Shown: positions 34,638-43,124 of the stretch, in pieces
Position numbering within the stretch: the stretch's first letter is position 1
How the letters are laid out: each line of letters begins with the position of its first letter
Assembly (NCBI GenBank): GCA_002435825.1
Contig: DIVL01000070.1
Span: 1-58,547 of the forward strand
Direction: 5' to 3'
Length of the DNA: 58,547 nucleotides
DNA from: Anaerolineaceae bacterium UBA6133
GTDB lineage: Bacteria > Chloroflexota > Anaerolineae > Anaerolineales > Anaerolineaceae
Notes under the pieces: model-generated
What the model was told of the DNA's origin: nothing
Seen by the model: the letters and a program-made list of their open reading frames with translations, nothing else
Databases searched by the model: none
Made by a program: the position numbers and the translations under genes

Positions 34638-35429
34638 TCAGAGTGTCTTCGCGCGTTCCTCGTTGAGGATGGTCTTTAGTTTTGGGAAGATTGCCGGATT
34701 GGCTGCCAGGATGTCCACACTGCCTTTTAGAAGATGCCCTTCGCCGTAGAGCGTGCTGACCATGCCGCCAGCCTCGCGGATCAGAAGGATACCCGCGGCC
34801 ACATCCCACGGGTTGAGAGCGATCTCCCAGAAGCCTTCCACGCGCCCGCAAGCCACATATACCAGGTCCAGCGCGGCTGAGCCCAGGCGACGAACGGTTT
34901 GCACTTCGCGCGAAAGACGGATGAAGTTGTTGATGTTGGAGCGGGGAGTGTCGAGCAGGTGGTAGCGGAAGCCGGTGATGAGCATGGAATCGATCAGTTC
35001 CTGCGTTTCCGAGACGCGGATGGGTTTGCCATTCAGCCAGGACCCCTTGCCGGCTTCGGCATAGAAGTACTCGTCCATCGGTGGATTGGCGATCACCCCA
35101 ATCTTTATTTCTCCCTTGCAGGCATAAGCCACGGAGATTGCATACTGGGGTAAGCCGTGGGCATAATTGAGCGTGCCGTCGATCGGGTCGATGAACCATT
35201 CGTGTTCCTGGTCGCCGTCATGCTGCCCGGTCTCTTCTGCATTAATGCTGTGACCGGGGAAGTAGGTGTTTATCTTCTCAATCAAGAAGGCTTCAATCGC
35301 TGTATCCGCCTCCGTGACAAGATCTGCTTTGCTTTTATGCCGCACCTGCAGATCCTCCCCTCGCATCTGCTGCGCCATGACGGACGCTTCCTTTACCCAG
35401 CTTATCACCTGCTCCAATGTTGGTTCCAT
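34638..35429 (-). CDS. Inositol monophosphatase family protein
   Basis: A 263-residue magnesium-dependent phosphatase. Motifs are DLVTEADTAIE, the metal-site Glu pair in NAEETG, WFIDPIDGTLNYAHG and the C-terminal NPWDVAAGILLIREAGG. It removes phosphate from inositol 1-phosphate or a related sugar or nucleotide phosphate. The ATG at 35429 follows GAGGTGAAC; the TTG six codons earlier is less likely. It is a single gene, divergent from the hydrogenase pair. Confidence 0.9.
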   Translation of the reverse strand: MEPTLEQVISWVKEASVMAQQMRGEDLQVRHKSKADLVTEADTAIEAFLIEKINTYFPGHSINAEETGQHDGDQEHEWFIDPIDGTLNYAHGLPQYAISVAYACKGEIKIGVIANPPMDEYFYAEAGKGSWLNGKPIRVSETQELIDSMLITGFRYHLLDTPRSNINNFIRLSREVQTVRRLGSAALDLVYVACGRVEGFWEIALNPWDVAAGILLIREAGGMVSTLYGEGHLLKGSVDILAANPAIFPKLKTILNEERAKTL

Positions 35430-35592
35430 GTTCACCTCAGCGTCCAATTCTACCCCATCCGTGTTTCGAGTCGTAATGCTCTTTTATGGTCAACCGCGCC
35501 CTTGTGGAAAACTTGTGGATAAAACGGGTCAGAATTGGGGATTAACTGGATATAATTGTGAATAACCCTACTATTCCTGTGGAAATGAGCCT

Positions 35593-36465
35593 ATGGAAAC
35601 ACCAAAAGATCTTCCCAAATTTGCTGTGCTGCAACTCTCCGGATGCTCTGGCTGTGAAGTCTCGTTGTTGAATTCGGATGAATGGATCAGCAATTTTCAA
35701 CTGGTCTACATGCCCCTGGTGGTTACCACCCACAAAATTCCCGAAGACGTGGAAGTGCTGCTGGTTACAGGCGGTGTGCGCACGGATGAAGACATCCACA
35801 ACCTGCGCAAAGGGCGCGCCCGCGCCAGGAAATTGATCGCGGTCGGCACCTGCGCGCTCTCGGGCGGCGTTGCCCAATTCAAAGATAAGCACATTGCGCG
35901 CGAGTCCTTTATCAAAGCCTCTCATCGCTTGCGCATGCCCGACATGCTGCCAAACGCTTACCCACTCGACCGCTTTGTGGACGTTGACCTGTATTTGCCG
36001 GGCTGCCCTCCCACGCCCGAACTCTTCTTGACCGCTCTGAAAGACCCTGAGAATGCCAAAATTGCTTCCATTGTTTGCCAGGAATGCGGGCGTCAAAAGC
36101 TGAATGACATGCGTCCTAAGCACATCACCGGAATGCGCAGCGGAGTGGTCCTGCCGGATATCTGCCTGATCAACCAGGGTTACGTCTGCGTTGGCACCTC
36201 CACCAGAGGCGGTTGCGGCGCGCTCTGCACCAGACCCGGGCATGCCTGTGTGGGCTGCCGCGGACCTGCCAACCCGCATCTGAACAAAGACCCTGAATTT
36301 GTCCTCGATAACTTGCGTCGTGTATTTACCAGGATGACAGACATCCCTATCGAAGAAATCAATGCCACGTTGGCATCGCCCTGGCTCTCCCTGTTCCTTG
36401 GTCAGTTTACTGACTACACCCAGGATCAGTCATTACCCCAGCGGACGAAGGAGAAGATGCTCTGA
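35593..36465 (+). CDS. [NiFe] hydrogenase small subunit (group 3-like)
   Basis: A 290-residue cytoplasmic iron-sulfur subunit without a twin-arginine signal. Proximal cluster ligands are Cys18 and Cys21 (LSGCSGCEVSLLN), the Cys in VGTCALSGG and the Cys in PGCPPTPE. The C-terminal part has extra Cys groups (CQECGR, CVGTSTRGGCGALCTRPGHACVGCRGP) for two further clusters, as in group 3b/3c enzymes rather than short HoxY. Its TGA overlaps the large-subunit ATG by one base. No diaphorase, Hdr or F420 subunit gene is adjacent. Confidence 0.88.
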   Translation: METPKDLPKFAVLQLSGCSGCEVSLLNSDEWISNFQLVYMPLVVTTHKIPEDVEVLLVTGGVRTDEDIHNLRKGRARARKLIAVGTCALSGGVAQFKDKHIARESFIKASHRLRMPDMLPNAYPLDRFVDVDLYLPGCPPTPELFLTALKDPENAKIASIVCQECGRQKLNDMRPKHITGMRSGVVLPDICLINQGYVCVGTSTRGGCGALCTRPGHACVGCRGPANPHLNKDPEFVLDNLRRVFTRMTDIPIEEINATLASPWLSLFLGQFTDYTQDQSLPQRTKEKML

Positions 36466-37778
36466 TGACGACTATCACCTACCCACTAAGCCGCATTGAA
36501 GGTCACGCGCGTGTCGTGATCGATGTTCACGATAATGAAGTCTTTAGGGCAGATTTTCAGGCAATGGAAATACGCGGTTTTGGTCATTATGTGCGCGGCG
36601 TGCCTGCCGAACAAATCACCGTCATCGTACCGCGTATTTGCGGTGTATGTTCCACTGCCCACCAGGTCGCCTCGGTCAAAGCCCTGGAAGACACCTTCGG
36701 CATCACTCCTCCACCTTTAGCGCTGGACATCCGCGAAGTGCTGCTGCTCGGTCAGCTCATTCAAAATCAGGCGACCTCTCTATTTATCTTCACGATGCCC
36801 GACCGCGCCAACGCCAGCTCCTTGTTTGAACTCTCGCAGAGTGAGACCGGAAAAGCACGCGAATTCTCGCTGGCACAGAATGCCCTGAGGATCCGTAAGA
36901 TCGGCACGGACCTGATCAGCCTGGCAGGCGGTCAATTCATCCATCCGATCAAAACCGTAATTGGCGGGGTCACCAGCGGCATAACAAGGGAAAAAGCGGA
37001 TCGGATGATCCAAACCATCCAAGAGCTTCTGCCAGTTGCCACTGAATTGGTAGACATCTACTGGGAGATGTCGATGGAAATGGGAGACCGGATCGGCTCC
37101 TGGGGCGACGATGAACCGACCCACTACCTGGCATCTACCGAGGCGAACAATTTCCGCTTGAACAGCCAGCGCTTGCGCGTGATGCAGCCTGACGGCACCG
37201 AAGCACTGAGCTTCGACCCGCACGATTTTGAAGCCTACTTGCAAGTTGCCGAAAGCGAATATTCGTACGCGGGCGTCAGCAGCTACATGGGGCAGATCGT
37301 GCGCGCGAACAGCCTGGCGCGCATCAATCTGACGGAATCACTCGGGACTCCCAGGGCAGACACTTACTTGAAACGCTTCGTCCAGACCTTTGGCAAGCCA
37401 GCCCACGCAATAATGTTTTTTGACCTATGCCGTGGGATCGAACTGGTCTATGCCCTCGAAAAAGCGCAGCAGATGCTGGAATGTGACCTCGAACATGGTG
37501 ATACGGAAGTCGGCTACACCCCCAAAGACGGGACTGGCTTTGGATTGGTGGAAGCACCGCGAGGACCGTTGATCCACCGCTATGAGGTTGAGAATGGCTT
37601 GATCAAGAGCGCAGATTTTGTCATCCCCACGGTCCACAACATGCTCGCCATCCGCCGCGCGTTGATGGTGGCAGCCAAGCGCTACGTGAGCCCGGAAGGC
37701 ATCAGCGCGGAGTTGGAACGGGCTGTTGGTCGCGTGGTGCGGGCGTTTGACCCCTGCATCGCCTGCGCGACGAAGTAA
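36465..37778 (+). CDS. [NiFe] hydrogenase large subunit, no C-terminal extension
   Basis: A 437-residue catalytic subunit. Ni-Fe ligands are Cys59 and Cys62 (RICGVCSTAH) and Cys431 and Cys434 (DPCIACATK). The protein ends at that Lys, exactly where the endopeptidase would normally cut after His or Arg. It therefore has no removable tail, and the usual terminal His is Lys. Hydrogen oxidation or production in the cytoplasm is expected, with an electron partner unknown. The nickel chaperone SlyD is encoded at 14773; no hyp genes are in the window. Confidence 0.9.
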   Translation: MTTITYPLSRIEGHARVVIDVHDNEVFRADFQAMEIRGFGHYVRGVPAEQITVIVPRICGVCSTAHQVASVKALEDTFGITPPPLALDIREVLLLGQLIQNQATSLFIFTMPDRANASSLFELSQSETGKAREFSLAQNALRIRKIGTDLISLAGGQFIHPIKTVIGGVTSGITREKADRMIQTIQELLPVATELVDIYWEMSMEMGDRIGSWGDDEPTHYLASTEANNFRLNSQRLRVMQPDGTEALSFDPHDFEAYLQVAESEYSYAGVSSYMGQIVRANSLARINLTESLGTPRADTYLKRFVQTFGKPAHAIMFFDLCRGIELVYALEKAQQMLECDLEHGDTEVGYTPKDGTGFGLVEAPRGPLIHRYEVENGLIKSADFVIPTVHNMLAIRRALMVAAKRYVSPEGISAELERAVGRVVRAFDPCIACATK

Positions 37779-37799
37779 TACATATTCAACAAAATTTAC

Positions 37800-38175
37800 G
37801 ATTTAGAGCCGGATAAATTTGATCGTGCCGGACAAATTTGATCGTGCCGGTCTCCTGACCGAGCACGGCAGTTGAATTTGATCGTGCCGGCGTCCCCACC
37901 GAGCACGGCAGTTGACCGGAGGTCTCCTGTTTTATCAATTGATCAAATACGAAATTGATGGTTGCACTTGCTGGGACAGGCTCCCGTGCCTGCCCATGAT
38001 TTCAGAAAAGCGGGTAACCACAGGGGGTTACCCCTACGGAATTCGATCCTGCCGGATAAACTCGATCGTGCCGGATAAATTTGATCGTGCCGATGTCCTG
38101 ACCGAGCACGGGTATATCATTTGATCGTGCCGGCGTCCCCGCCGAGCACGGCAGTTGACCGAAGGTCTCCTCGTT
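37800..38175. repeat. Array of palindromic repeats, forward orientation
   Basis: About seven copies of a unit with core TTTGATCGTGCCGG, several continuing through GCGTCCCC(A/G)CCGAGCACGG, so each full unit can fold into a GTGCCGG...CCGAGCAC hairpin. Copies cluster at 37810-37915 and 38040-38160, and both clusters end in GTTGACCG(G/A)AGGTCTCCT. Between them a GGTAACC...GGTTACC palindrome lies at about 38006-38033. The array lies directly after the hydrogenase genes and holds no supported gene. Confidence 0.8.
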
Positions 38176-38229
38176 AATCACCTGACCGAATTTGGATCCT
38201 GTTGTTTTCGTGGTAGGGGTAACTCCCTG

Positions 38230-38350
38230 TGTCAAGACAATGATGGTTTACATGTTGTTTAGGGAGATTGTTTACACTTTTTTCTATCAAACAGATCATC
38301 TCGGATCGTAAAGGCAACCCCGTGTTTGCCATGGTGACGGGTAATTACGG
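38230..38350. repeat. Third copy of the 180-bp repeat family
   Basis: This stretch starts TGTCAAGACAATGATGGTTT and matches 174-290 over its length with few changes, including the TTGTTTACACTTTT block and the CCCCGTGTTTGCCA block. It is about 38 kb from the first two copies, so the family is dispersed as well as tandem. A relic of a mobile-element end is possible, but no transposase is present. Confidence 0.75.
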
Positions 38351-38663
38351 CCTTAATGCGGGTGGTTCTCAAGGGGTTATCTCCACACGTTCAAAATTCG
38401 GGGTAGTGTCGATGGCCGTGCAAAGCCTCCCTTTGCGGGATGCCTCGACCTAATGACACGAGGAAAAGGCATACCCTGCTACGCGGGCACAGGTGCCTTT
38501 TCCCTACGGCGAACAATATTTGAAGGACCGTAGGGTTGATGCTTGTGTCAACCTAATGATATGAGGGCTGTACCTACCCCAGATAACCACTACCCTCGAG
38601 GGGGTGGTTCCCAAGGGGTTACCCCAACAAAAGGAATGAAAAATGGAGATCTAAAGGTCAGGT

Positions 38664-38990
38664 TCCGTGCTCGGCGAGACGCCGGCACGATCATGAAACC
38701 AGACATCAGCACGATGATGAAACCGGATGCCGGCACGATCATAAAACCAGACGCCGGCACGATCAAGAAACCAGACATCAGCACGATCATGAAACCGGAC
38801 ACCGGCACGATCATGAAACGGACGCCGGCACGATCATGAAACCGGACACCGGCACGATCATGAAACCGGATACCGGCACGATCAGATCATGTCCCTATGC
38901 TCGGCGGGGACGCCGGTATGATCAGACGATGTCCCCATGCTTGGCGGGAACGCCCGCACGATCATGAAACCAGACACCGGCACGATCGGA
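38664..38990. repeat. Palindromic repeats in inverse orientation
   Basis: Full hairpin units (CCGTGCTCGGCG...CGCCGGCACGATC and two diverged copies near 38898 and 38940) are the reverse complement of those at 37800-38175. The two arrays thus face each other across about 500 bases, with the 24-bp tandem block inside the right one. No gene is supported between 37779 and 39058. Confidence 0.75.
38685..38875. repeat. 24-bp tandem repeat, about eight units
   Basis: Eight adjoining units of the form GCACGATCATGAAACCGGAC plus four variable bases; one unit is 23 bases. Neighbouring unit-like pieces run on to about 38990. The unit contains CCGGCACGATC across its boundary, the reverse complement of the GATCGTGCCGG core found at 37800-38175. 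Confidence 0.9.
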
Positions 38991-39058
38991 AGAGAAGATC
39001 AGTTCCCTCGCGAATTGCGAACACCAGCGTGATCATAGAGTCAGACACGGCCGCTAAC

Positions 39059-39832
39059 TTAGTTCCTTACTCGTCGTTGTTCAAATCTATCCAGGATCTC
39101 CAGGAACTCAAGGGGCAAACGCGCGCGGGTTTCAGCCACGATCCAATCCGGAATGTCGCCGTAATATGCCTGGGCAATTCCTCCGGCGATGCAGGCGATG
39201 GTGTCGCTGTCACCGCCAATAGAGATGCTCAGACGAATGCAGTCTGCAAAATCCGCGGATTCCAGGAAGCAAGTAATGGCTTCAGGCACCGAACCCTGGC
39301 AGGTTTCATCAAAGTTGTTCACCTGTCGGATGAAGTCACAATTGCGGCTGAGGTCATATCCGAATTGCTCTTCTATCGCCTGGCGAATGGCATCTTTGTT
39401 CTCACCCTTGCGCGCCATCCAAATCGCCAGCGCCACCGCCTGCGCGCCCTTGATGCCTTCAGGATGGTTGTGGGTCACTTCCGCGCTGCGTTTTGCCTCC
39501 TTGAGGGTGCTTTCGGCATCCGCAAAAGCAAAACCAACTGGCGCGACGCGCATCGCCGAGCCATTGCCAAAACTATTGTAAGGTTTGGGGTCGTCCAGCA
39601 TTATCCATCTTCTGAAGCGAACGCCGTAACCGCGATTTGGATAAGCCCGCGCAAAGCGCTGATAGGTCGCGGCATAATCTCCACCATCCAGCAGTACTTT
39701 GGCAGTGGCAAAGCTCAAAACGCTGTCATCTGTGAAATCAGAATTTTGCTGGAAAAGCGGAAATTCCTTGCTGCGGGTGTTGTTGAACTCATACACCGAC
39801 CCAACCACATCCCCAATGATTGCCCCAATCAA
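39059..39832 (-). CDS. ADP-ribosylglycohydrolase family protein
   Basis: A 257-residue all-helical enzyme of the DraG/ARH family. Metal-site motifs are GAIIGDVVGSVYEF, FTDDSVLSF near the N terminus and SIGGDSDTIACIAGGIAQAYYG near the C terminus. Family members remove ADP-ribose from proteins or small molecules. The start is a TTG at 39832 with GGGAGGG a few bases before it, 14 bases after the HD-domain gene. It is last in the hutI operon. Confidence 0.9.
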   Translation of the reverse strand: MIGAIIGDVVGSVYEFNNTRSKEFPLFQQNSDFTDDSVLSFATAKVLLDGGDYAATYQRFARAYPNRGYGVRFRRWIMLDDPKPYNSFGNGSAMRVAPVGFAFADAESTLKEAKRSAEVTHNHPEGIKGAQAVALAIWMARKGENKDAIRQAIEEQFGYDLSRNCDFIRQVNNFDETCQGSVPEAITCFLESADFADCIRLSISIGGDSDTIACIAGGIAQAYYGDIPDWIVAETRARLPLEFLEILDRFEQRRVRN

Positions 39833-39846
39833 ATTCCCTCCCGAAT

Positions 39847-40491
39847 TTACCGCTCACCGCGGCATTCAGCCTGCAGTTGCTCGAAATATTGGCGTAAAAA
39901 AGCGTCGCGCTGCTTAGCAATGGCTCTGCCGGCCCCGGTCAGCAGCCTCTCGTGCACAAACTGCAGCTTGAACAAAAACTCGTGATAGGCGCTGTGGAGT
40001 TCGTCGGGTTCATGTTCCCCGCTCTCCAGGAATAGCTGGGAAGGCTCGCGGTAGAATGGCAGGTCCGCCTGCGCTGAGAACGCCGTGGTGCGCGCCGCCC
40101 CAATCGCCCCCAGGACGTCCAGCTTGTCCGCATCAAAGAGACACATCGCCTCGATGGTCTGCGGGGGCTCGTCCTGCGCGCGGTAGCGGTGGCTGCGGAT
40201 GCAGTGCCGCACTGCCGCTATCCGCTCCGGCTGCCAGCCCATCTCGGTCAGCACCATTTCAGCAAACTCCGCGCTGAGCAGGTGATGCACCTCGCGTTCG
40301 TTTCCCTCGCCGCGCGGATCTGCGCCCTTAGAATCATGGAGTAACGCAGCGGTGTGTATAATTTCCAGGTCCGCGCCTTCCTCCCTGCCGAGCCGCTCGG
40401 CAATCCGGTAGACCCGCATGACATGGTCAAAACCGTGCACAGGGTCATCGCCGGGATAGTAAGCGCGGGCTTGTTCGATGCTCAATTCCAT
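39847..40491 (-). CDS. HD-domain phosphohydrolase
   Basis: A 214-residue protein with HD-domain ligands in HGFDHVMRVYRIAERL and HTAALLHDSKG, and more metal or substrate residues in HCIRSHRYR and LFDADKLDVLG. The pattern matches small YedJ/YpgQ-like HD hydrolases acting on nucleotides or phospho-metabolites; the substrate is unknown. The ATG at 40491 overlaps the stop of the small membrane protein gene by one base (TAATG) and has GAGGT upstream; longer forms start inside that gene. Confidence 0.85.
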   Translation of the reverse strand: MELSIEQARAYYPGDDPVHGFDHVMRVYRIAERLGREEGADLEIIHTAALLHDSKGADPRGEGNEREVHHLLSAEFAEMVLTEMGWQPERIAAVRHCIRSHRYRAQDEPPQTIEAMCLFDADKLDVLGAIGAARTTAFSAQADLPFYREPSQLFLESGEHEPDELHSAYHEFLFKLQFVHERLLTGAGRAIAKQRDAFLRQYFEQLQAECRGER

Positions 40492-40679
40492 TAGAACCTC
40501 GGAAGCTGGATGATGCCCAGGATGTTTCCCAGGATCGCCAGCAGGATCAAAATAAATACAATCGTTCGAATCACGCGCCATGCCAGTTTAAACACGTCAC
40601 GCAGCACCCAGATGATCGCCAAAACTCCGGCAACGAGGATGGCTAAGTTGATCAACTGGCGCGTCAGTTCTGGATCCAT
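40491..40679 (-). CDS. Small membrane protein in hutI operon
   Basis: A 62-residue protein with two membrane helices (about 8-26 and 35-55) separated by a basic loop (RDVFKLAWRVIR). AGGTGAAT precedes the ATG. The hutI stop lies six bases upstream, and its own stop overlaps the HD gene start, so it is translated as part of the operon. I do not recognise a family. Confidence 0.7.
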   Translation of the reverse strand: MDPELTRQLINLAILVAGVLAIIWVLRDVFKLAWRVIRTIVFILILLAILGNILGIIQLPRF

Positions 40680-40685
40680 ATTCAC

Positions 40686-41945
40686 CTAATCCGCATTCGG
40701 ATAGAGATCGCCCTTTTTGACGACTATCGCCACCTGGTTGCTGCCGTAGCGGTAGCTGAGGTTGCGGTAATCCGGCGTGGTCAGCACCAGGAAGTCAGCC
40801 TGTTTTCCAGCCTCTATAGAGCCAACCGTGTGCTCCAGTGCAACTGCCTTGGCGGCGTTGATGGTGGAGGCAGCCAACGCCTGGGCAGGAGTCAGCTTCA
40901 GGTAGCGGCAAGCCAGCGCCTGGATGAACTGCATGGATTCGTTCCAGGTGGTGCCCGGGTTCAGGTCGGTCGCCAGGGCAAGGTAGCCATCGGCTGCCAG
41001 GATTTCCTTTGCCGGGGTGTACTCCTGCTGTGCCAGGCCAAAAGGCGTGCCCGGCAGCGATACCGCCACGGTCTCGCTTGCCGCCAAGCGAGTGATGTCT
41101 TCCAGCGAGGTCTTCACCAAGTGATCCGCCGAGACAGCGCCAAGCTCTGCGGCCAGGCTGGCGCCGCCCAAATTCTCGAACTCGTCAGCGTGTAGCTTGA
41201 TCGGAAAGCCCAGTGCTTTTGCGACAGTCAGGATCTCGCGGGTTTCTTCGATCTCAAACACACCCGCCTCGCAAAATACGTCCACAAAAGGCAGAGATCG
41301 CCCATTCGCTTGCTCAAGCCACCACTGCTTCGTCACCGGCAGCGCTTCTTCACACAAAAAGCGAGTGAAGCCCGTGGTGTTGCCTTTGTATTCCGGCGGG
41401 ATGGCATGCGCGCCCATGTAGGTGGGCACGATGTCGATCGGCGCCGTGCGATCCAGCTCCAGGATGGCTTCCAGCTGGCGCAGTTCGGTTTCGATATCCA
41501 GTCCGTAACCTGTTTTTGCTTCAATTGTGGTCGTTCCATAGGAAAATGCTACATCTACGCGGGCACGCGCTTCTGCAACCAGTTGATCAAGGCTGGCTTT
41601 CCTGGTCGCTGTCAGCGTCGCCAGAATCCCCCCTCCAGCTGCCATGATCTCCATGTAGCTCTTGCCCTGCAGGCGCATTTCGAACTCGCCCGCGCGGTCG
41701 CCTGCCCAAATCAGATGGGTATGCGGGTCCACAAACCCCGGCACCACCGCCCGCCCTTTCAGGTCAACACGGTCAGCAAGGGGATAGCCTTCCAACATCT
41801 CGTCATTTTCGCCCTTTGCGAGGATAGTCTCACCCTCGCAAACGATCGCGCCTCGCTCGATCATGCCGAGTTTGCCAAGCCGCAGCCCCCTTTGGGGACC
41901 CCCCGCAATGGTTATCAGTTGTGAAATGTTATGGAAAATGATCAT
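40686..41945 (-). CDS. hutI: Imidazolonepropionase
   Basis: A 419-residue amidohydrolase that opens the imidazolone ring to N-formimidoyl-L-glutamate in histidine breakdown. Metal ligands are in PGFVDPHTHLIWAGDRAGEFEMR; other family segments are AGGGILATLTATR, EAKTGYGLD, HADEFEN and LATDLNPGTTWNESM. No other hut gene is in the window. A TACAAT box lies six bases before the ATG, suggesting a leaderless message. It heads an operon with the small membrane protein, HD hydrolase and ADP-ribosylglycohydrolase genes. Confidence 0.92.
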   Translation of the reverse strand: MIIFHNISQLITIAGGPQRGLRLGKLGMIERGAIVCEGETILAKGENDEMLEGYPLADRVDLKGRAVVPGFVDPHTHLIWAGDRAGEFEMRLQGKSYMEIMAAGGGILATLTATRKASLDQLVAEARARVDVAFSYGTTTIEAKTGYGLDIETELRQLEAILELDRTAPIDIVPTYMGAHAIPPEYKGNTTGFTRFLCEEALPVTKQWWLEQANGRSLPFVDVFCEAGVFEIEETREILTVAKALGFPIKLHADEFENLGGASLAAELGAVSADHLVKTSLEDITRLAASETVAVSLPGTPFGLAQQEYTPAKEILAADGYLALATDLNPGTTWNESMQFIQALACRYLKLTPAQALAASTINAAKAVALEHTVGSIEAGKQADFLVLTTPDYRNLSYRYGSNQVAIVVKKGDLYPNAD

Positions 41946-42112
41946 GCCCTAATTGTAACGGATAAGGCGGATAGCTCATAGCTCATAGTCAATAGCTAGT
42001 AGTTAAAGACGAGATCGCTTCGCAAATGAGGCTCGCGATGACGGTTTTTTCGTAGGGCGGAATCCGCTTCAGTTGCGGACTCCGTTAATTAGGTAAGATT
42101 ACAGATAACGAC
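41946..42112. other. Intergenic region with short repeats
   Basis: It holds the presumed hutI promoter (TACAAT, 41957-41952), a run of AGCTCATAG-like short repeats (41970-42003), and a GTAGGGCGGA...TCCG palindrome at about 42053-42083 that resembles the elements of the 15.4-16.2 kb island. No gene is seen. Confidence 0.55.
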
Positions 42113-43123
42113 TTACTTAGCCCAGTCAATCACCACGCAGTGGTAGAGATCAGGTTCAAACATCAAGCCGTGGTAGGCTCTTTCGGACTCCTCAGGCGCG
42201 ATCACATGGCTGATCAGCCGCGAAACTGGCAGTTCACGGCTCAGGATCATGTCGCAAACGGTCTCAAAGTTGCGCGCCACATTCATGCGCAAGCCTTCAC
42301 TCTCAAACACCGGTTCAAGGCTGTTGAATGCCCCGGTCACACGCAGCATGCGCATGTGGATGGCATTCAGCATGGGGGTCACATCCAGGGTGCAGGATGC
42401 GCGAGGGGTGCCGAGCAATGCCACCTGGCCGTACTTTTTGCATGCCAGGACTGCCGTCTCGATTGCCCTCGCCGCGCCTGTTACGTCCACAGCCGCGTCC
42501 AGCCCGCCAAAGCGCGCCTTGATCTGCGATAACTGTTCTTCCGCCGGGCAATCCACAATGTGTGCAATGCCCATTTGCTGTGCCTGGGCACAGCGTTCCA
42601 CCACCGGGTCAATCGCCACTACCTCTGCCCCAAGCTTCTTGAGCATCAGTGCCGCCAGGAGCCCGATCATTCCCATGCCAAACACGCCAATGCGATCCCC
42701 CAAACGCACTTCCACGCTGTTGATGCCGCTGATAGCGACCAACGCCAGGGTGATCAAGGTGCCTTCCTGCGCGCCAATGCCCTCAGGCAGCTTGAAGATC
42801 ATCGGACCCTGGGTGCGCTTTCCACGCGAGAAACGGCAGACCGAAGTGTGCGGTCCGGTGTAGAACACCCGATCGCCTATTTGCAGGTCAGTCAGCTCCT
42901 CACCCTTCGCCAGCACTTTGCCCACCGCCGAATAACCCGGGCGTACCGGGTAACTAAAGCCTTTCTTGATCTCGAACACGTGCGACAGTTCTGTGCCAGC
43001 GCTGATCATGGTGGATTCAGCCTGGATGATCGCTTCGTTGGGCTGCAGGTTGCTGGTGTCGAGATTCTCTTCGATGACTTCCGCTCGCCCTTTGGCAGGA
43101 ATGATGACGGTTCGCGCCAGCAT
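42113..43123 (-). CDS. Zinc-type medium-chain dehydrogenase/reductase
   Basis: A 336-residue MDR protein with the NAD(P)-binding fold around IGVFGMGMIGLLAALMLKKLGAEVVAIDP (about 150-178) and an N-terminal GroES-like domain (RPGYSAVGKVLAKG). The classical catalytic Cys and structural four-Cys zinc loop are not evident, so it may be a zinc-free or atypical member. The ATG at 43123 follows GGGGAGG and lies one base after the murQ stop. It is last in the amino-sugar operon, and a sugar or sugar-alcohol substrate is likely. Confidence 0.8.
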   Translation of the reverse strand: MLARTVIIPAKGRAEVIEENLDTSNLQPNEAIIQAESTMISAGTELSHVFEIKKGFSYPVRPGYSAVGKVLAKGEELTDLQIGDRVFYTGPHTSVCRFSRGKRTQGPMIFKLPEGIGAQEGTLITLALVAISGINSVEVRLGDRIGVFGMGMIGLLAALMLKKLGAEVVAIDPVVERCAQAQQMGIAHIVDCPAEEQLSQIKARFGGLDAAVDVTGAARAIETAVLACKKYGQVALLGTPRASCTLDVTPMLNAIHMRMLRVTGAFNSLEPVFESEGLRMNVARNFETVCDMILSRELPVSRLISHVIAPEESERAYHGLMFEPDLYHCVVIDWAK

Positions 43124-43124
43124 C

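Noticed and set aside
35542..36279. 245-codon open frame antisense to the hydrogenase small subunit
   Set aside because: The plus-strand gene has all cluster-binding Cys motifs and is coupled to the large subunit. The antisense frame is a shadow.
38543..38839. Open frame encoding repeated GTIMKPD-like octapeptides
   Set aside because: The 24-bp tandem repeat is a multiple of three, so it stays open by itself. There is no ribosome site, the frame breaks at the 23-base unit, and the flanks are non-coding palindromic repeats.
38684..38875. Possible CRISPR array
   Set aside because: Units adjoin without unique spacers and the period is only 24 bases. No cas gene is in the window.
38984..38994. 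GATCGGAAGAG resembling a sequencing-adapter end
   Set aside because: Only 11 bases match and the following bases do not continue as adapter. It falls at the edge of repeat units that contain GATC, so chance is sufficient.
38897..39985. 362-codon plus-strand frame across the ADP-ribosylglycohydrolase gene
   Set aside because: The minus-strand gene has clear family motifs and a ribosome site. The plus frame begins in repeat sequence and shows no domain.
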